Below are positions 35,949-46,022 of a stretch of 64,000 nt of DNA, one piece after another; position 1 is the first letter of the stretch; every line of letters begins with the position of its first letter. Both the position numbers and the translations under genes were made by a program. This DNA comes from Candidatus Methanoperedens sp. (GTDB lineage Archaea > Halobacteriota > Methanosarcinia > Methanosarcinales > Methanoperedenaceae): contig JAHFDG010000013.1 of assembly GCA_023249105.1 (NCBI GenBank), positions 1 through 64,000 on the forward strand, in the 5' to 3' direction. Below the pieces are notes generated by a model. That model was not told the origin of the DNA and made no database searches. It saw only the letters and a program-made list of their open reading frames with translations.

Positions 35949-36209
35949 TTAATAATTGTTTAGCTCCTCTTTTATTTCTTGTTTCAATTTTCTAATCTCT
36001 GCGTTAGTTCTACACTTTGAATATTTATCAGGAATTGGCACTCTTATTAACTTAGGTATAACATCACTAAAACGTTTCGATTTCCTTGTTTTTCTTCTTA
36101 TAACGATTTTTGAATATCCCTCTCGACATCCAAATGGTGTCGAAGAAACTATATAATCACCACTTTTTAATAATTCAATAAAATCATTTTTCTCGTATGA
36201 CATTTTCAT
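35949..36209 (-). CDS. Small basic hypothetical protein
   Basis: Protein of 86 aa, Lys/Arg-rich (RRKTRKSKRF), with a helical C-terminus. No recognised domain. Met at residue 3 is an alternative start. AT-rich codon use. It could bind nucleic acid. Confidence 0.5.
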   Translation of the reverse strand: MKMSYEKNDFIELLKSGDYIVSSTPFGCREGYSKIVIRRKTRKSKRFSDVIPKLIRVPIPDKYSKCRTNAEIRKLKQEIKEELNNY

Positions 36210-36254
36210 TATTATTACCTCTAATACGTAGAAAGTAACTTCATGTATATAGTT

Positions 36255-37283
36255 TTATTGCACTTTAAAAATACTATTGCACACTTCTTCCACCTTCTCC
36301 CTGAACTCTTTTTGCGAAAAACCCATCATTGCTGCCGCAAACATCGCCCCGCCCGCGCCCACTCCTTCTTTTACATCCCCCTTTTCATACATCCGAAGCC
36401 CTGGAAACTTTGCGTTACCAAAACCCGGGTCAGCAGCATAAGCCCTGTAACCCAGGATTTCTGTCATTTCCCTGAAATTGGCGCTCGGGTCATCTGCAAC
36501 ATAACGGGTTGTGGCGATGGAGACATCCTTTTTTAGCCCAAGATGTTTTATGATACTCAAAACCGAAACCATCTGCGTCCCGCCTGCAAGTACTATCTCT
36601 GTATCAAGCCCGTCCACAAGCCCGGCTGCGGCTGCCATCATGGGGTCGCCGATACACTCGACTGCACGAAGGGGCTGGTTCCGTAAACTGCCAAAGGATA
36701 TCCTTGAACTCCTCATCCCTTCAGAGATTACCATGTTTTTGATGTCAAGCGGGTTTTGCGGGAAACTGGATGAAACTTTCCCGTCATAGCCCAGGGCTTT
36801 CATCACGCCCATGGCTGTAGTAGTCCCGCCTGGAACACTCTCTCCTATTATCACAAAATCCGAGAATTTTGAAAGCTTTTTTCCAAGAGCCCTGGATTTA
36901 TTGTAAATATCAAGTGCATCCACCACAGCTTTCCCTTTCCTGATATCCCCGCCAGGCTGGGCGTTGATATCGATAGTCGGTATTTTTGGGCGGATACGCA
37001 GCCCTGCATTAATAAAAAGGCATGGGATTTCAGTAAGGAGCATTGATGCCCTTGTAATAACTGCAGGAGAAGGAGCCCCTGAAGGCGTCATTGCAGGCTC
37101 GTTTATACTTATGGCGTTTCCTGTCTCAACGAGTTCGGCATCCGCAGCAGGCGTATAATCCGTAAGCTTTGGGGATTTTCCTGCTGCGGATATGTTTGGG
37201 ATTTTAGCCGTCTCGGTATTGGCAAGAATGCACAGGAACAGGGGTTTTTCCGGACTGAAATCCGGATGGGGTTTAACCCACAT
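36255..37283 (-). CDS. cobT: Archaeal CobT-type phosphoribosyltransferase
   Basis: Protein of 342 aa of the archaeal CobT-like family that acts in lower-ligand attachment of cobamides. INEPAMTPSGAPSPA, IGESVPGGTTTAMGV and ECIGDPMMAAAAG are recognisable. It lies 8 nt after dnaG on the same strand. Cobamide assembly fits the cobalt transporter at 28.5-31.6 kb. The exact base substrate is uncertain. Confidence 0.87.
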   Translation of the reverse strand: MWVKPHPDFSPEKPLFLCILANTETAKIPNISAAGKSPKLTDYTPAADAELVETGNAISINEPAMTPSGAPSPAVITRASMLLTEIPCLFINAGLRIRPKIPTIDINAQPGGDIRKGKAVVDALDIYNKSRALGKKLSKFSDFVIIGESVPGGTTTAMGVMKALGYDGKVSSSFPQNPLDIKNMVISEGMRSSRISFGSLRNQPLRAVECIGDPMMAAAAGLVDGLDTEIVLAGGTQMVSVLSIIKHLGLKKDVSIATTRYVADDPSANFREMTEILGYRAYAADPGFGNAKFPGLRMYEKGDVKEGVGAGGAMFAAAMMGFSQKEFREKVEEVCNSIFKVQ

Positions 37284-37291
37284 CTTAATTC

Positions 37292-38605
37292 CTATAGTTC
37301 ACTTGAAGTTTCTATATGCATTGATGCCGGGCTTTTTACAATATTGCCCATTTTTGCGCCTATCAGGGTCTCAATTCCTTTTTCTGATGCAATATCCACT
37401 ATTCGCTGGGTTATGACGCCATCGAATACCACGCTTTTGACATTGCCGTTTATGTCCCTTAATGCATTTGCGAGGTCGCGTACAGGCACTTCGCTAATGA
37501 GGGCATTCTGCTCATCAATCAAATGCGCGCTGAGCGTGCCGCTTAATTGGGTTATATGTTCCTGGAAAGGACTTTCTTTCCTGGTCTCTTTTTGCCTTTC
37601 TTCCCTGGGTTCTTCCCTCTGCCTGGGTCTTTCCACCCTTTCTGCCACAGGAGCCTCAAATTCTGCAAGCTCTTCCTTGGCAGGTTTCATTTCTATTTCT
37701 TCAGGAATTGAGGATTCGCTCTTCCCGGCTGTCTTTTTCCTCGTCGCGGCCATTATGGCAACTCTTCTTTTCTTGCCGACCTGGTAATAATCAAGCCCCT
37801 GCTCAACAGGTATTTTCTGCCTTAATGACTTGACAACCTCTTTCTGGACGAGTTCTTCAACGCCTTTCCCGTCCGGAGCGCGTGCAATGAAATCAATATC
37901 TGCAACCTGGAGCAGTTCTTTTATTATAAGTTCTCCGCCCCTGTCTCCATCTGTAAAAGCCGTAACCGTCTTTTTCTTGCATAAATCGACTACAGCCTGC
38001 GGCACGTTCGTCCCGCCGACTGCAATAGAGTTCTTGATACCATAACGCAGGAGGTTAAGCACATCAGCCCGCCCTTCAACCACGATTATAGCATCCGAAT
38101 CAAGAACATTGGGTCCCATCGGGATATTATCCTTGCCATACGTGGTCATCTCTTCAATCCTTACCGACTGCCTGACCTCATCTAGGATTTCCTGGCTTTC
38201 AGGCAGCATTTCATCAAACATCGCTGTAAGAATCTGTTTTGCGCGGTCAACTACCTGTTTTCTTTTCGATGACCTCACATCCTCTATTTTAACTACGTTG
38301 ATGTTTGAGATGCATGGCCCTATCCTGTCAATTGTTTCAAGGCTGGCTCCAAGGACAGCGGTTTCAACCTTATCAAGACTTGAAGGGATCTCGATTGTTC
38401 CGCTTGATTTACCCATGTTTGATTTTATGTTGACCTCAAGCCGTCCGATCCTGCCGCTTTTTTGCAGTTCCCGCAGGTCAAGGTCAGCGCCTATTAATCC
38501 TTCTGTCTGCCCGAAAATCGCCCCGACGACATCCGGTCGTTCTATAACTCCATCCGCTTTTATTATAGCATGAATGATATATTTTGTTGTATCTGAATTT
38601 TGCAT
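37292..38605 (-). CDS. dnaG: Archaeal DnaG (primase-like Toprim protein)
   Basis: Protein of 437 aa. The Toprim domain contains [16 protein letters not shown] and [11 protein letters not shown], near residues 172 and 218. The N-terminal and C-terminal domains are of archaeal type, with a charged low-complexity linker (~300-345). Archaeal DnaG is associated with the exosome and may also prime DNA. It is the first gene of an operon with cobT. Confidence 0.94.
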   Translation of the reverse strand: MQNSDTTKYIIHAIIKADGVIERPDVVGAIFGQTEGLIGADLDLRELQKSGRIGRLEVNIKSNMGKSSGTIEIPSSLDKVETAVLGASLETIDRIGPCISNINVVKIEDVRSSKRKQVVDRAKQILTAMFDEMLPESQEILDEVRQSVRIEEMTTYGKDNIPMGPNVLDSDAIIVVEGRADVLNLLRYGIKNSIAVGGTNVPQAVVDLCKKKTVTAFTDGDRGGELIIKELLQVADIDFIARAPDGKGVEELVQKEVVKSLRQKIPVEQGLDYYQVGKKRRVAIMAATRKKTAGKSESSIPEEIEMKPAKEELAEFEAPVAERVERPRQREEPREERQKETRKESPFQEHITQLSGTLSAHLIDEQNALISEVPVRDLANALRDINGNVKSVVFDGVITQRIVDIASEKGIETLIGAKMGNIVKSPASMHIETSSEL

Positions 38606-39108
38606 ATTTAGTACCCTCCCTAAGAACAGTGTTAGAAAAAGAATTTCACTGGTTTGAATTACGCTATTTCGACGGTTTTTACTATCCTGAACTAATATCG
38701 TCTATATTAGTCCCCGGACTCTTTATCTTATATCTCAAACCGGAAATGATAAGTAACATTGAATATCTGGTCACAATCATTGCTTGTGACTTCTGCATGA
38801 TTATTATTATCTAAATCTAACTACTTTCCTTCGGATGATTATTTGCATGGATGTTTTTCGTACCGCATCAATGCAAGTATACTATAATTGACCGAATCCC
38901 TTTAAAAACCTTACGGTCATGATCCTTATTGCCTGATACTTTTTCGGTTTGCGTTGCTGCAAAACGTTAAGCATGGAGCCCGTATCGTATTTAAGTACGG
39001 TTATTTTATCCATTCAGTATATATAATATATCACCAGTAAATTGCCTGTTTCTGAGTTAACTATTTATACTATTACAGATATGGTCAACTTCCCCAAATA
39101 GAGGAAAA
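38606..39108. other. 500-bp intergenic region with promoter-like elements
   Basis: No credible gene is found; a 76-codon plus-strand frame overlaps the dnaG start and lacks a family. CGTATTTAAGTACGG at 38986-39000 resembles the pcn-priL palindrome core. TATA-like sequence occurs at 39020-39034 and again near 39062-39070. GAGG at 39101-39104 is the Shine-Dalgarno of the HdrBC gene. An unrecognised small RNA cannot be excluded. Confidence 0.5.
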
Positions 39109-40449
39109 ATGCCTGAATATACTTTATTCTTAGGTTGCATCATCCCCGCCCGCTTTCCTTTCATGGAAAAATCAACACGGCTGGTTCTATCAAAACTCGG
39201 CTGCGTTCTCCATGACCTTGAAGGGGCGACCTGCTGCCCCACAAAAAGTATCATAAAGCCCATAGGCGATATGACATGGTACGTGACGGCTGCAAGGAAC
39301 CTCGCTTTAGCGGAGAAGGCAGGTCATAATTTGCTCGTACCCTGCAACGGCTGCTACAGCACTTTAAAATCCGTTGAAGTCGAAATGAGGATAAATCCCG
39401 GTCTTCGTGAAGAGGTAAATACAATACTTTCCTTGGCAGGACTGGAATACAATGGGACCATCGAAGTAAAGCATCTCGTTGAAGCGCTGCATGACGAAAT
39501 AGGCATACCGAAAATAAAGCAGCATATCAAGAAACCTTTTGACGGTATGAAGATTGCCGCGCACGCTGGATGCCACATGCTCCGCCCCAGTTCTTCCATA
39601 TTTTTCGATGACCCGAACAAGCCAAAGAAGTTCGATGCATTGATAGATGCCCTCGGAGCAAAAAGTATCGACTATGAAACAAAGATGCTGTGCTGCGGAG
39701 GTAATTTGAATAATGCGGATGAACCGGAGGAAGCCACCGCCCTTGCGCGCATGAAGCTCCTTGAGGTCACAAAAAAGGCAGATGCGATTTCACTCACATG
39801 CCCTTCCTGTTTTATGCAGTATGATTCACGCCAGTACCTCATGCAAAAAAGCGGTGAGAAAGTGAATGTCCCGATCCTGTATTATCCTGAATTGCTCGGG
39901 CTTGCTATGGGTTTCACGACTGAGGAGCTGGGAATGGGTATGCACAGGATAGACGCTGCTGAATTCCTGTCGAAATGGGATTCACGATATAACTATCTCA
40001 AGACGCTCAAAGAGGTATTCGACCTGCCGGCAATCCGGAAGTGCTATGAGTGCGGAGCCTGCGTAAACGACTGCCCTGTTGTGAAGATAAACCCTGAATA
40101 TAATCCCAATGAAATAATCGGAAGACTGCTGTCAGGAGAACTTGAGGCTGTAATTGAATCACATAACATATGGCGGTGCGTGGACTGTTATACATGTTAT
40201 GAACTCTGCCCGCAGAAAATGGGCATGAACAAGATATTTGATAAACTAAAGCATATAGCTCTTGAGAAGGGAAAAGGACCGAAAGGCTTTGCCGCCAGCA
40301 TCGAGATGTTTAAGAAAGAGGGGAGATTGGGAGAGCCCACGTCTGTCAGGAAGAAACTGAAACTTTCCGAACCGCCAAAAAGCGGGGCAGAGGAATTAAA
40401 AAAATTGTTAAATCATATTAATCAAAAAGGAGAAGAAAATGAAGTGTGA
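39109..40449 (+). CDS. Fused heterodisulfide reductase-like HdrB-HdrC protein
   Basis: Protein of 446 aa. The N-terminal HdrB part has two CCG domains: C10, C42-C43 and CNGC (79-82) in the first; HAGCH, CCGG and CPSC in the second, which bind noncubane [4Fe-4S] clusters. The C-terminal part (~305-380) is HdrC-like with CYECGACVNDCP and CVDCYTCYELCP. It is fused in the order B-C. The gene overlaps the glutamate synthase amidotransferase subunit by 11 nt, so it may pass electrons to glutamate synthase rather than, or besides, reducing CoM-S-S-CoB. HdrA is absent here. Confidence 0.88.
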   Translation: MPEYTLFLGCIIPARFPFMEKSTRLVLSKLGCVLHDLEGATCCPTKSIIKPIGDMTWYVTAARNLALAEKAGHNLLVPCNGCYSTLKSVEVEMRINPGLREEVNTILSLAGLEYNGTIEVKHLVEALHDEIGIPKIKQHIKKPFDGMKIAAHAGCHMLRPSSSIFFDDPNKPKKFDALIDALGAKSIDYETKMLCCGGNLNNADEPEEATALARMKLLEVTKKADAISLTCPSCFMQYDSRQYLMQKSGEKVNVPILYYPELLGLAMGFTTEELGMGMHRIDAAEFLSKWDSRYNYLKTLKEVFDLPAIRKCYECGACVNDCPVVKINPEYNPNEIIGRLLSGELEAVIESHNIWRCVDCYTCYELCPQKMGMNKIFDKLKHIALEKGKGPKGFAASIEMFKKEGRLGEPTSVRKKLKLSEPPKSGAEELKKLLNHINQKGEENEV

Positions 40450-41515
40450 TGGAATTCCTTCGGGATGTGCAATATCCGGAATGATGAGTGAGCAAGGAAG
40501 ACGCATCGATGGCAGGATTATAATAAAATCCATTGCCTGCATGCACGACCGCTCAAACGGGCTTGGCGGTGGATTTGCAGCCTATGGTATTTATCCGAAA
40601 CGAAAAGACATGTATGCTTTTCACATGATGTATGACAACATGGAAGCAAAAGAAGCCACGGAGGAGTTCTTCAAGGACTACTTTAATGTAGACAAGGACG
40701 AGCCTGTTCCCACACAACGGCAAAACGGCATTTCGAATCCCCCTATACTCTGGCGATATTTCCTTGAAGTACCCGAGAACAAGCTTGAGTTCCTGTCAGA
40801 GAGGGATTATGTCACGAATACCGTGATGAAGATAAATTCCGAGATAGAAGGGGCTTTTGTTGCCTCAAGCGGCAAGAATATGGGCGCATTTAAAGGCGTG
40901 GGATATCCGGAGGATATCGGAAAGTTCTACAAACTGGAAGATTACAGCGCATACATCTGGACTGCCCACGGCAGGTTCCCCACGAACACGCCAGGCTGGT
41001 GGGGAGGAGCCCATCCGTTTACCCTCCTTGACTGGTCAGTAGTTCATAACGGCGAAATCTCTTCATACGGAATCAACAAGCGTTACCTTGAGATGTTCGG
41101 CTATAAGCTTGAATTGAGAACCGACACCGAGGTTATCGCCTACCTGATTGACCTGCTCGTCCGGCGGCATAAGCTTCCTATCGATAAAGCCGTAATGTCC
41201 CTTGCATCGCCCTTCTGGAAGGATATAGACAGGATGGAACCGGAGCAAAAAAAAACCGCCACCATGCTGCGGCAGGTTTACGGAAGTACGCTTTTAAACG
41301 GGCCGTTCAGCATCATCGTAGGGCACAGCAACGGGATGATAGGATTGAACGACAGGATTAAGCTTCGTCCCATGACCGCAGCCCGCAAGGACGATATGTT
41401 ATACATGGCATCGGAAGAATCGGCTATCAGGGAAATTGCTCCCGACCTTGATGAGGTATGGAGCCCGAGGGCTGGCACTGCCGTAATTGGTACGCTTAAA
41501 GCTGAGGTGGAATAA
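40439..41515 (+). CDS. gltB1: Glutamate synthase, glutamine amidotransferase subunit
   Basis: Protein of 358 aa, the class II amidotransferase domain of archaeal split glutamate synthase. The putative N-terminal nucleophile is Cys10 in PSGCAISGMM, implying removal of a nine-residue leader. GGGFAAYGIYP and HGRFPTNT follow. It releases ammonia from glutamine for the FMN subunit. It overlaps neighbours on both sides. Confidence 0.9.
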   Translation: MKCDGIPSGCAISGMMSEQGRRIDGRIIIKSIACMHDRSNGLGGGFAAYGIYPKRKDMYAFHMMYDNMEAKEATEEFFKDYFNVDKDEPVPTQRQNGISNPPILWRYFLEVPENKLEFLSERDYVTNTVMKINSEIEGAFVASSGKNMGAFKGVGYPEDIGKFYKLEDYSAYIWTAHGRFPTNTPGWWGGAHPFTLLDWSVVHNGEISSYGINKRYLEMFGYKLELRTDTEVIAYLIDLLVRRHKLPIDKAVMSLASPFWKDIDRMEPEQKKTATMLRQVYGSTLLNGPFSIIVGHSNGMIGLNDRIKLRPMTAARKDDMLYMASEESAIREIAPDLDEVWSPRAGTAVIGTLKAEVE

Positions 41516-43014
41516 TGGAATCGCAACTTCCCGCAGAATTTGCCGTGAACGTGGACCATGAGAAATGCCGCAGGTGCAAGCGCTGCGTAATAAATTGTAG
41601 TTTTGGCGCGATTGAGTTCAAGGACAAGGTCACCCCGAATAGCAGGCTGTGTGTGGCATGCCACAGGTGTGCAACCTTCTGCCCTGAGAACGCCATAACC
41701 ATCACAGAAAACCCGCTTGATTACAAGTACGGATACAACTGGACGCCTGAAATAAGAAAGAACATCTTAAAACAGGCCGAAAGCGGCGGCATCATCCTTA
41801 CTGGCATGGGAAATCCCAAGCCATACCCCATCTACTGGGACCATATGCTGATAGATGCCTGCCAGGTGACCAATCCGTCAATCGACCCGCTGCGCGAACC
41901 GATGGAACTGCGTACATATCTTGGCGCCAAGCCTGACAGCCTGGAATTCGATGAAAATATAAGCCTGGCAACTGAGCTTGCGCCGCAGGTGAAACTTGAT
42001 ATACCCATAGTGTTCGCGGCAATGTCATATGGCGCCATCAGCTTAAACGCCCACAAGGCGCTTGCCATGGCTGCAACGCGTATGGGTACGCTGATGAATA
42101 CAGGTGAAGGAGGGATGCATGAGGATATCGCGCCTTATGCGGACAGGATTATCGTGCAGGTCGCATCAGGAAGATTCGGCGTGACGAGTAAATACCTGAA
42201 CAGAAGCGCTGCTGTGGAAATAAAAATCGGGCAGGGCGCAAAACCCGGCATAGGCGGGCATCTGCCTGGCGAGAAGGTGGGAGAGGATATCTCAAAAACA
42301 CGAATGATACCCGTGGGAACGGATGCATTATCCCCTGCACCGCATCACGACATATATTCAATAGAAGACCTCTCGCAATTGATATATGCGATTAAAGAGG
42401 CTACCGATTATAAGAAACCCGTTTCGGTCAAGATAGCCGCAGTGCACAACGTAGCTGCCATCGCAAGCGGCATCGTGCGGGCAGGCGCGGATATTGTGAT
42501 GCTGGACGGATTCCGCGGAGGGACGGGTGCGGCTCCCATGGTTATCAGAGACCATGTGGGTATACCCATCGAACTTGCCCTTGCTGCTGTTGATGACAGG
42601 CTGAGGCAGGAAGGGATACGCAACCGCGCCTCCATCCTTGTGGGGGGAAGCATAAGGCAGAGCGCTGATGTTGTAAAAGCCATAGCGCTTGGCGCGGATG
42701 CCTGTGTCATCGGCACGGCTTCGCTCATAGCGATGGGATGCAGGGTATGCCAGAAGTGTTACACCGGCAATTGTGCATGGGGCATTGCGACGCAGAAGCC
42801 AGAACTTGTGCGCCGGCTGAACCCAGAAGTTGCCGCCGATAGGCTGTGCAATCTTCTCATTGCATGGGGGCATGAGATTCAGGAAGTGCTGGGCTCGCTT
42901 GGCATCAATGCGATAGAATCGTTGCGCGGGAGCAGGGAACGCCTGCGAGGCGTTGGGCTTCCCCAGGAAACGCTTGACATACTCGGGATCAAACATGCAG
43001 GAATAGGACAGTGA
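41515..43014 (+). CDS. gltB2: Glutamate synthase, ferredoxin-FMN subunit
   Basis: Protein of 499 aa. The N-terminal ferredoxin domain has CRRCKRCVINC and CVACHRCATFCP. The FMN-binding TIM barrel has GGHLPGEKV, SVKIAAVHNVAAIASG and GGTGAAP. The distal cluster motif is CRVCQKCYTGNC. It makes glutamate from 2-oxoglutarate and ammonia. It abuts the amidotransferase (1-nt overlap) and the GXGXG subunit (4-nt overlap). Confidence 0.94.
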   Translation: MESQLPAEFAVNVDHEKCRRCKRCVINCSFGAIEFKDKVTPNSRLCVACHRCATFCPENAITITENPLDYKYGYNWTPEIRKNILKQAESGGIILTGMGNPKPYPIYWDHMLIDACQVTNPSIDPLREPMELRTYLGAKPDSLEFDENISLATELAPQVKLDIPIVFAAMSYGAISLNAHKALAMAATRMGTLMNTGEGGMHEDIAPYADRIIVQVASGRFGVTSKYLNRSAAVEIKIGQGAKPGIGGHLPGEKVGEDISKTRMIPVGTDALSPAPHHDIYSIEDLSQLIYAIKEATDYKKPVSVKIAAVHNVAAIASGIVRAGADIVMLDGFRGGTGAAPMVIRDHVGIPIELALAAVDDRLRQEGIRNRASILVGGSIRQSADVVKAIALGADACVIGTASLIAMGCRVCQKCYTGNCAWGIATQKPELVRRLNPEVAADRLCNLLIAWGHEIQEVLGSLGINAIESLRGSRERLRGVGLPQETLDILGIKHAGIGQ

Positions 43015-43748
43015 TTATTGTGAGAATAGACGCAAAAGGCATGCATTACCGCCAGTTGAACAAAATAATCCGCGACGCCGTTGCCTCTGGCGAAAAAGAA
43101 TTCGAACTCGATAACATAGGCGGACAGAGGTATATCGGCGGAGGATTGAATGAAAGTGTTAAGATTACAATTAACGGCACGCCGGGAAACGACCTCGGGG
43201 TTTTCATGAACGGGCCGAAAATCATCGTTAATGCAAATGCCCAGGACGGCATCGCAAATACCATGAATGCAGGTGAGATTATCGTTCACGGGAATGTGGG
43301 CGATATTATCGGATACGGGATGCGCGGCGGGAAGTTGTACATCAAGGGAGATGCAGGCTACCGCGTGGGAATACACATGAAGGAATACAAGAAACAGGTT
43401 CCTGTCATAATAGCAGGCGGGACTGCGGGCGACTTTTTTGGCGAATACATGGCGGGCGGCATAATGATTTTGCTTGGCATGAACGGAAAGAGCCCGCTGG
43501 TAGGCGACTACGTCGGTACGGGCATGCACGGCGGCGTGATATATATCCGCGGGAAGGTTGACCCCTTCAATCTCGGAAAAGAGGTAAGCTGCCTTGAATT
43601 GAGTGAAGAGGATACGAAGCTCATCGGTGGTTATCTCAAGGAATATTGCGAGTATTTCGGGTTTGATTATGATGAGGTCATGGGCGGGAAGTTCACGAAG
43701 CTTGTGCCGCTGTCAATCAGGCCGTATGGGAATTTGTATGTGTATTAG
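43011..43748 (+). CDS. gltB3: Glutamate synthase, GXGXG subunit
   Basis: Protein of 245 aa containing the right-handed beta-helix of repeated G-x-G turns (for example GNVGDIIGYGMRGGKLYIKG). In fused glutamate synthase this domain is structural and holds the ammonia tunnel. It is the last gene of the four-gene operon. Confidence 0.92.
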   Translation: MIIVRIDAKGMHYRQLNKIIRDAVASGEKEFELDNIGGQRYIGGGLNESVKITINGTPGNDLGVFMNGPKIIVNANAQDGIANTMNAGEIIVHGNVGDIIGYGMRGGKLYIKGDAGYRVGIHMKEYKKQVPVIIAGGTAGDFFGEYMAGGIMILLGMNGKSPLVGDYVGTGMHGGVIYIRGKVDPFNLGKEVSCLELSEEDTKLIGGYLKEYCEYFGFDYDEVMGGKFTKLVPLSIRPYGNLYVY

Positions 43749-43759
43749 AAATCGGTCTT

Positions 43760-44242
43760 TCAGGTGAAACGTCCTTTATTTTTTGCGACTTTACTTTTTA
43801 AAACCCTTCCGTGCTCATCTATCTCCCCTCTCTTGATGCGGGTGCTCGATATCGGTAAACCATCATCCGCAAGAACATAATCCACCAGCACGATTTCTAT
43901 TAGCCCCAACTTTTTCTCCCCACGTATCTTATTTATCTTCAATCCGACAGGATGCGTTTCCGGCGATACAACAAGATAATCAAAATCTTCAGTTATTGTC
44001 GGCCCGTACGGGTCATCCAGCCTGGTAATTACAGGAACTATCCCCTGCTTTCGGATAAATCCTGAGACCCCATCATATCGTGACTGGTAATCACTTACAT
44101 CGTGCGCTTTGCTTCGGGACATTTCATCCGAGGTCAGCCCGACAAGTAACTCGCCACCGCGGCTCAATTCAACAGCTTTCATCAACAGGGCTTTATGACC
44201 GTCATGAAGAGGGTCAAAAGTCCCTCCAACTGCTACACGCAT
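43760..44242 (-). CDS. coaD: Phosphopantetheine adenylyltransferase, archaeal type
   Basis: Protein of 160 aa in CoA synthesis. The nucleotidyltransferase motifs are GGTFDPLHDGHKALL at the N-terminus and ISSTRIKRGEI near the end. It is archaeal PPAT. It is divergent from lysS across the hairpin repeat. Confidence 0.92.
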   Translation of the reverse strand: MRVAVGGTFDPLHDGHKALLMKAVELSRGGELLVGLTSDEMSRSKAHDVSDYQSRYDGVSGFIRKQGIVPVITRLDDPYGPTITEDFDYLVVSPETHPVGLKINKIRGEKKLGLIEIVLVDYVLADDGLPISSTRIKRGEIDEHGRVLKSKVAKNKGRFT

Positions 44243-44310
44243 ATTCGCAAAATTGAACTGGCAAACGATAAGAGTATCTTTTAATATCTCCTAAGCAGTT
44301 TCAGGGGGGT

Positions 44311-44379
44311 GTGATAAACCCTGGTTTATCACGACAGGTATGCGAAGCATACCTGAACACCGCATAAAGCGAGGTGTCG
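44311..44379. repeat. Hairpin-rich dispersed repeat, copy 2
   Basis: Two hairpins, GTGATAAACC/GGTTTATCAC (44311-44332) and CAGGTATGC-GAA-GCATACCTG (44335-44355), precede a 21-bp segment (44359-44379) that is the exact reverse complement of 20759-20779. The segment ends 4 nt before the lysS start and contains GAGGTG (44371-44376), the only Shine-Dalgarno-like sequence for that gene. Confidence 0.8.
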
Positions 44380-44383
44380 GTTT

Positions 44384-45889
44384 ATGGACGAAACAATACA
44401 CTGGGCAGATGTTATAGCAGAAAATGTACTTGCACGGGGAAAAAAGCATACCGTAGCCTCAGGCATCACACCCTCAGGCCCAATCCACATTGGAAATATG
44501 AGAGAAGTGGTGACGGCAGATGCGGTTTACAGGGCGCTTTCGGATAAGGGCGCAGATGTGCGGCTTATCTATATCGGGGACACACTTGATCCGCTACGTA
44601 AAGTATATCCTTTCCTGTCAAAAGACTACGAAGCCCATGTGGGAAAGCCGCTGTCTGAAATCCCATGCCCTTGCGGCGGCCATAAGAGTTATTCAGAACA
44701 TTTCCTTCTCCCTTTCATTGATGCGCTGCACACCCTGGGCATCAAGCCTCAGGTTTACAGGGCTAATGAACTCTATAAAGAGGGAAAGTACGTTGAAGCA
44801 ATAAAAAAAGCCCTGCTCAACAGGGATGCCATAGCCCGAATCCTCTCCGAAGTTTCAGGGCGGGAACTTGAACCCGGATGGAGCCCGTTCAATCCCATAT
44901 GCAATGAATGCGGGCGCCTGAGCACGACAAAAGTGAAGGGATTTGATACTGAAAAGGAGACAGTCGATTACGTCTGTAAATGCGGCTCTCATGGCACTGT
45001 ATCCATGAAAGGCGGGGGCAAGCTCAACTGGCGCGTTGACTGGCCCGCGCGGTGGCCCATTTTCGGCACCACAGTTGAGCCGTTCGGCAAAGACCATGCC
45101 ACGGCAGGCGGTTCTTACGATACGGGAAAGCGGATTGCTCGTGAAATATACGATTACGAGCCGCCGTACCCGATAGTGTATGAGTGGATAATGCTAAAAG
45201 GCAAAGGCGCCATGCACTCATCCACGGGTCTTGCGATATCGATAAATGAGATGCTTGAGATAGTGCCGCCAGAGGTCCTGCGCTACCTGATTATAAGGCA
45301 GAAGCCTGAAAAACATATTGAATTCGACCCTGGGCTTGCTTTCCTCAACCTTATTGATGAGTACGACCAGGTGGAAGGGGACAAAAGGGCATACCAGCTT
45401 TCGAGGACTGAAGGCACGGAACCTTCCAAGATTCCCTTCAGGCACATGGTGACGGCGGTGCAGATCGCAGATGAGCGGGGTTTTGATTACCTGCTTACTG
45501 TTTTGAAGCGTACTGATTACGATACGTCAGACGTTGCCGCGATAAGGCAGAGGGCGAACAATGCAAGGAACTGGCTTCTTAAATATGCGCCCGAATTTGT
45601 GAAATTCAAAGTCCAGGAAGCGATTCCACCACAGGTAAAGAGTTTCACAAAAGAACAGAAACTTGCGCTTGCTATACTGGCCGATGAACTGGAGCAGGGC
45701 ATGTCAGGGCAGGAAATCCATGATAATATGTATAAGGTGGCGGAGGAGGCTGGACTTGACGGGAAGAAGGTTTTCGAGACTGTGTATCAGGCGCTTCTGG
45801 GGCTGAAATCAGGACCGCGGGCGGGGCATTTCCTAGCGTCGCTTGATAAGGATTTTGTGGTGAAGAGGTTTAAAGAGGCGAGTGCATAG
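44384..45889 (+). CDS. lysS: Class I lysyl-tRNA synthetase
   Basis: Protein of 501 aa, the class I LysRS of many archaea. The HIGH motif is GPIHIGN near 30-36. The KMSKS-like site is AMHSSTG near 275. CPCGGH and CNECGR form zinc-binding sites. Translation probably starts at ATG 44384, with GAGGTG donated by the repeat. Confidence 0.94.
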   Translation: MDETIHWADVIAENVLARGKKHTVASGITPSGPIHIGNMREVVTADAVYRALSDKGADVRLIYIGDTLDPLRKVYPFLSKDYEAHVGKPLSEIPCPCGGHKSYSEHFLLPFIDALHTLGIKPQVYRANELYKEGKYVEAIKKALLNRDAIARILSEVSGRELEPGWSPFNPICNECGRLSTTKVKGFDTEKETVDYVCKCGSHGTVSMKGGGKLNWRVDWPARWPIFGTTVEPFGKDHATAGGSYDTGKRIAREIYDYEPPYPIVYEWIMLKGKGAMHSSTGLAISINEMLEIVPPEVLRYLIIRQKPEKHIEFDPGLAFLNLIDEYDQVEGDKRAYQLSRTEGTEPSKIPFRHMVTAVQIADERGFDYLLTVLKRTDYDTSDVAAIRQRANNARNWLLKYAPEFVKFKVQEAIPPQVKSFTKEQKLALAILADELEQGMSGQEIHDNMYKVAEEAGLDGKKVFETVYQALLGLKSGPRAGHFLASLDKDFVVKRFKEASA

Positions 45890-45990
45890 GCTGGGTTCTT
45901 TTCTGGATTTTTACAATATAAAAATACTTTAACAAAACATACAGGTATTTATTACAGCATGTAGATTTTAAGTAGGAAGACCCTCATTTC

Positions 45991-46010
45991 AAGGTATATA
46001 TATATTGTAG
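45991..46010 (+). promoter_or_regulatory. TATA box of hsdR, leaderless
   Basis: GGTATATATATATTG-type sequence is centred about 24 nt before the hsdR ATG at 46023, so the transcript probably starts at or next to the ATG. No Shine-Dalgarno is seen. Confidence 0.55.
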
Positions 46011-46022
46011 AACTTAGGTTAT

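Noticed and set aside
37266-37787. 173-codon frame antisense to dnaG
   Set aside because: It lacks any recognisable pattern and is fully covered by the well-supported dnaG gene.
38584-38814. 76-codon plus-strand frame in the dnaG upstream region
   Set aside because: It overlaps the dnaG start, has no Shine-Dalgarno and no family features; the AT-rich region gives long frames by chance.
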